This document shows, piece after piece, positions 60,096 to 64,000 of a DNA stretch of 64,000 bases. The notes beneath the pieces are model-generated. The model searched no databases and had not been told where the DNA came from. It saw nothing but the letters and a program-made list of their open reading frames with translations. Position numbers and translations under genes: made by a program. The DNA comes from Siphonodentalium dalli (taxonomy: Eukaryota > Mollusca > Scaphopoda > Gadilida > Siphonodentaliidae): positions 10,244,036-10,308,035 of the forward strand of contig CP136069.1 of NCBI GenBank assembly GCA_032622095.1, in the 5' to 3' direction. The number at the start of each line of letters is the position of its first letter. Position 1 is the first letter of the stretch.

Positions 60096-60964
60096 TAAAA
60101 ATCGAGCGTGTTCTGTGCCGCAGGCAGTGTGCGCTCAAAATGTAAACAACTTTCTCAAGTGTCGTTTTGGTCAACATATCGCTTTCTCGACGGGGAGATC
60201 TGATCCGAATAATAGCTAAGATGTATTTAGATAGAATTATTGAAAGAATTTGACCGATTATTGTGCATTTTGAGAGAAACGAGTGAAGAAAACGTTTAGT
60301 CAAACACGCGAATTCTGCCAATTACAGTTGCAGACGAGCGCTGTCAGAATCAGATAATCTACAGATTGACAACAAATGCAGGCCTGAAACTCACCTTTTT
60401 GGGAGGTAAATCCCACTTATTAGATATCAAAACAATCCTTCCTAAGCACATTCCACAAGTTTTTAATATCTTAGGACACAGTAACAGTCAAAATGAATGA
60501 ATTTAAATCACGATTCCGAGACGAAGCGAGACATGTACTGTGTACGATTTTTGACTCATTTTGAGGCGCATTGGTTACGATGACGTCATTTGCGTTGCCC
60601 CACAACCTTAACCCTTTCCAATGCCAACGGCATTTCAATTGGTTGAAATTAAAATTTTCTCAAGTTCCAGCTCAACCTGAATCTAGTTACCCAATTGGTA
60701 GAATTACTTTAGCAGTACAATTTAGTTTTATCAATTATAACTATAATTTTATTGACGATATGAGCTCAACATCATAATATGAAACTGTTTATGGCGGTGT
60801 TATCCAAACGTGTGCTTTGATAATGGTTATAATTTTATTTTGCGATCAAACGTCAATGCAGCTCAGCAGAAACGCATAGGCACTATTTCAATTCAGCAGA
60901 AACGCATGAGTCCTACGATAATAGTACACCCACTGAACGCGCTTCGCGCGTTGGTCAGTGGGTG

Positions 60965-62774
60965 AAAAAACACTTATAAAGAGCGTTCCATTTGCATGCT
61001 AATGCATTTTATATACACTTATCTCTATACAATTCATATTATATTTGGGTCATTTTTTCAGTTTAATCCCTTCATACACTGCTAATGAACTTCGGGGTCC
61101 ATCCCTTTATATGTAACAGTCCTCAATTCATAATGTTGTTACCCCTTATAATTTTAAGTGCATTACAATTCGTGCAATTATGTACGATATGAACATAGCT
61201 GTGTTACAGCACTAAATTTATCATCTGGCAGTACAGCCAATGCATAAGCATACACTTTTGTTTACAATTAAGAATTTTTCCCGATAGTACAATCAGGGAA
61301 GTCTATGTGTACGTTTTACAATAATTCGTATATAGTATCATTTTTGTGGATATTGCTTGGTGTGTGGCCCTCGTGATATTACTATCCCTATTATTTAAAC
61401 TAGCTGAACGGTTTGACTGGTACGCTGCCGTTCTATACTTATTCTATATTTATTTTGACATTCAAAATTGTCCGTGTGGCGCTTCGGAATGTGTACCTAG
61501 GTTTATTACGCACCTTTGTCCATGTTACCGAAGACAGGTTTACCCCTGTACTCTACGGTGTTCCCAGCCCCCCTGGATCTCTATATTGTTACAACAAATG
61601 TTGTGTAGGCAGGCATTGTGTTTACAGGAAAACCTTAGTTTCGGCTTTGACATTTGACGATTTCGTTCCACTCTACATTTTATTAATTTCCTTTACAATT
61701 TATATTTCATGACGGCCTCTCCTTGTTTTGTTTACTTATTTTGCGGCGTACTGGCCTATACTATCAGCTCAACATCAATTAACTATATAAACCTAGATGT
61801 AGAATTTAGATTAATGCTACAATGGATACCTTGTTATATATTTTCGTACCCAATATCCTAGATTTATAAATATTTCCGCCCGAATTTGTTAATAGGGCTA
61901 TGTCTTTCTTATGCCTTCCCGACAGTACAGCCGGGTTTACGTTATATTTACCTGCACTATTGTTCAACACGCGTCCAATGAACTTATTCTATGGATTTAC
62001 TCTTATATGCATGGATGTGGTGTAATCTGCCATTTACCTGGTATGAGAAACAACCTTTTTATAACAACTATATGTCGCCTATTATAGTTCTAGAAAAATT
62101 ATACAGACTCGAAATACGATTGATATTATAATTCATACCTAGCTAGGTATGAATTATAATATCAATCGTATTTCGAGTCTGTATAATTTATAAGCTATGA
62201 ACTTTTCCTTTATCTAGGCCTAATACATTTACATTATTGCGGCGTAAATACTGTGCCCTGCTTTAACTTAAGGTGTAAACAATTTGGCTGACAGGGGTTA
62301 AAGTACACCTGGTATGTGACGTCATACGTCACATACGTCATTTCGATAACTCTTAACGTGATTTCCCTAATACGTCTGCCACTTCAAGGTCCTACTGAAC
62401 AAGGGCGAGCCAGGTTTCTATGTTGGGTGTACGACCAGATCGTGTTTTGTTTCTCTATTTGGTTTATGACTATACCTATGTTTATGTGGTCATTGGAATT
62501 CATACAACTATGGGGCTGTGCTGATTATTTTAAGGTAACTATATTTCATTGTGCTTTCCAACTCGACTTTACATTCGTCGATTTTTCTTTGATAACCTGA
62601 TCATATTGATCGTACGTGCAGTATATAGCAGCTATACCATTATAGGGAATAATATATTATATGTATTATATACATGCTAACCTATATATATATATATTAT
62701 GCACGCGTTCATTTTACAGCCCCGATGCTGTACGCGATTTTGGTGCACCTTTCGCGCGCGTTCGGAGTTTGAAA
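60965..62774 (+). repeat. 2.14-kb direct repeat unit, copy 3, right part
   Basis: Resumes at AAACACTTATAAAGAGCGTT and runs to the usual unit end. It differs from the other copies by TTA in place of TGA at about 61390, which opens a 103-codon stretch (61346-61657, GTG-initiated), and by an extra inverted 47-bp block at 62096-62142. These are likely incidental changes. Confidence 0.93.
62096..62189. repeat. Perfect 94-bp palindrome private to copy 3
   Basis: The 47-bp left arm (AAATTATACAGACTCGAAAT...ATTCATACCTAG) is the exact complement of the right arm 62143-62189. Only the right arm exists in copies 1 and 2. The palindrome has no spacer. Confidence 0.93.
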
Positions 62775-63785
62775 ATCTACATTGCTTGATATCAGGATGC
62801 ATTTTGCCCAATTTTTCAGCATGGAGGTGTGGTTTGGTAATTTAAACTGCACGGTTCAATCTCTGGTGGCCATAGTAGGTCGGGAGCGTAAGAACCGAAA
62901 CCTAATAATGAAACGTACTGTATGTGAAGTTCGTTAATATACCAGAGACGCTCGCCTGAAGACTTCAATTGCTGGCTATTTATTTCTGATTTCCAACATT
63001 TTAAATACCTATTTTCGCGCTTGGTCTTAGTAAACATTTTCCAAAGTATATAATTTACGCCTCCTAATGTTATCAAGCTATGCTGACAATCAAACATTAC
63101 AAATAATATTGTGTAAACTTTACTGTAGCAGTATAATGTTTGCAAACTATACTTAAAAACACTTATAAAGAGCGTTCCATTTGCATGCATATGCATTTTA
63201 TATACACTTATCTCTATACAATTCATATTATATTTGGGTCATTTTTTCAGTTTAATCCCTTCATACACTGCTAATGAACTTCGGGGTCCATCCCTTTATA
63301 TGTAACAGTCCTCAATTCATAATGTTGTTACCCCTTATAATTGTAAGTGCATTACAATTCGTGCAATTATGTACGATATGAACATAGATGTGTTACAGCA
63401 CTAAATTTATCATCTGGCAGTACAGCCAATGCATAAGCATACACTTTTGTTTACAATTAAGAATTTTTCCCGATAGTACAATCAGGGAAGTCTATGTGTA
63501 CGTTTTACAATAATTCGTGTATAGTATCATTTTTGTGGATATTGCTTGGTGTATGGCCCTCGTGATATTACTATCCCTATGATTTAAACTAGCTGAACGG
63601 TTTGACTGGTACGCTGCCGTTCTATACTTATTCTATATTTATTTTGACATTCAAAATTGTCCGTGTGGCGCTTCGGAATGTGTACCTAAGTTTATTACGC
63701 ACCTTTGTCCATGTTACCGAAGACAGGTTTACCCCTGTACTCTACGGTGTTCCCAGCCCCCCTGGATCTCTATATTGTTACAACA
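62775..63785 (+). repeat. 2.14-kb direct repeat unit, copy 4, truncated
   Basis: Matches the first ~1010 bp of the unit, including the 136-codon minus-strand frame (62816-63226), and stops at ATTGTTACAACA near 63785, where the sequence switches to that of 51099 onward. Confidence 0.93.
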
Positions 63786-64000
63786 TGTGTGAGCGCTTCT
63801 CCCTTATAAATTTACCATCACATAATGTTCGTTGTCCTAATTATCGTTATTCGCTGCCGATATAATGCGACGGTCCGCAGCAAGTACGATTATTTGGCTT
63901 GACAACATAGAGACAATGTTTTGCTAAACCATCCATGGGCTAGGTTTGACCAGGTTTAAATAAGATATTTTGAGTGTATAACTTAGATCTGCGATATATG
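63786..64000 (+). repeat. Right member of the ~12.7-kb-spaced direct repeat
   Basis: Continues as 51099-51317 does (GAGCGCTTCTCCCTTATAAA, GCGACGGTCCGCAG, GATCTGCGATATATG). It starts exactly where copy 4 is cut and reaches the window edge. Confidence 0.9.

Larger units (their letters stand above)
56959..60964. mobile_element. 4.0-kb insertion splitting copy 3, built of tandem repeats
   Basis: The insertion interrupts an otherwise intact repeat unit, so its limits are set by comparison with copies 1, 2 and 4. It carries ACACCCACTG near its left end (56986), and its right end is a hairpin, CACCCACTGAACGCGCTTCG...CGCGTTGGTCAGTGGGTG (60926-60964). Inside are CTTAAG-centred palindromes, a 44-bp array, ~300-bp and 175-bp arrays and a palindromic MITE. 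No transposase was found. Whether this is one mobile element or a patchwork is not clear. Confidence 0.7.

Noticed and set aside
60058-60321. 87-codon minus-strand frame in the 4-kb insertion
   Set aside because: It overlaps the end of the 175-bp array and shows no domain.
54480-63226. 136-codon minus-strand frame repeated in the 2.14-kb units as a gene family
   Set aside because: It is broken by a 1-base difference in copy 1 and by the insertion in copy 3, resembles no family, and its presence elsewhere is explained by recent duplication.
53122-63865. 99- and 94-codon plus-strand frames in the 2.14-kb units
   Set aside because: They begin at TTG or GTG rather than ATG and are shared only because the copies are nearly identical. 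A decayed membrane-protein gene cannot be excluded but is not supported.

Overview
The window is animal nuclear DNA. It is AT-rich, intron-bearing and made mostly of repeats, with no bacterial-style operons, rRNA or CRISPR array. I find one protein-coding gene with confidence. It has three exons on the + strand (5138-5381, 33482-33694, 36078-36313) that join in frame (both introns phase 1, GT..AG) into a 230-residue secreted protein: signal peptide, a four-cysteine PAN/apple-like module, and a complete six-cysteine C-type lectin domain with an EPD sugar-site motif. This domain pairing, the non-autonomous Helitron at 45897-46408 and the many foldback elements fit a marine invertebrate, most likely a mollusc. 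That assignment is an inference; no species-diagnostic sequence was recognised.

Layout. 1-2620 is a ~384-bp satellite. 3563-5045 is an 81-bp minisatellite whose last degenerate units run into the first exon. The 28.1-kb intron 1 (5382-33481) holds several foldback/MITE elements (5461-5898, 7549-8766, 9486-10856, 14101-15338). It also holds a ~15-kb compound block (15421-30367) in which two direct copies and one inverted copy of a ~5-kb non-coding element lie between 612-bp direct repeats, then a 26-bp minisatellite of about 71 units (30953-32803) and a palindromic MITE ending 63 bp before exon 2. Intron 2 is largely a 1.8-kb element with inverted termini ending about 21 bp before exon 3. The gene ends with an AATAAA at 36479-36484.

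Downstream of the gene (36.5-51 kb) no coding sequence was recognised. The region holds palindromic MITEs, a foldback family with ~70-bp hairpin ends (also present in intron 1), short tandem arrays (66, 43 bp), a 35-bp satellite of about 77 units with higher-order structure (43069-45761), a Helitron with textbook ends, large hairpins and a trinucleotide microsatellite.

From 52296 to 63785 there is a direct array of a ~2.14-kb unit in four copies. The third is split by a 4.0-kb insertion that is itself full of tandem repeats, and the fourth is cut short where the sequence returns to that of 51099 onward, implying a higher-order duplication of about 12.7 kb. Most short open frames in the window are by-products of tandem repeats, palindromes or recent duplications and are not annotated as genes. 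All similarity and copy-number statements come from reading by eye, so boundaries are approximate except where motif positions are given.
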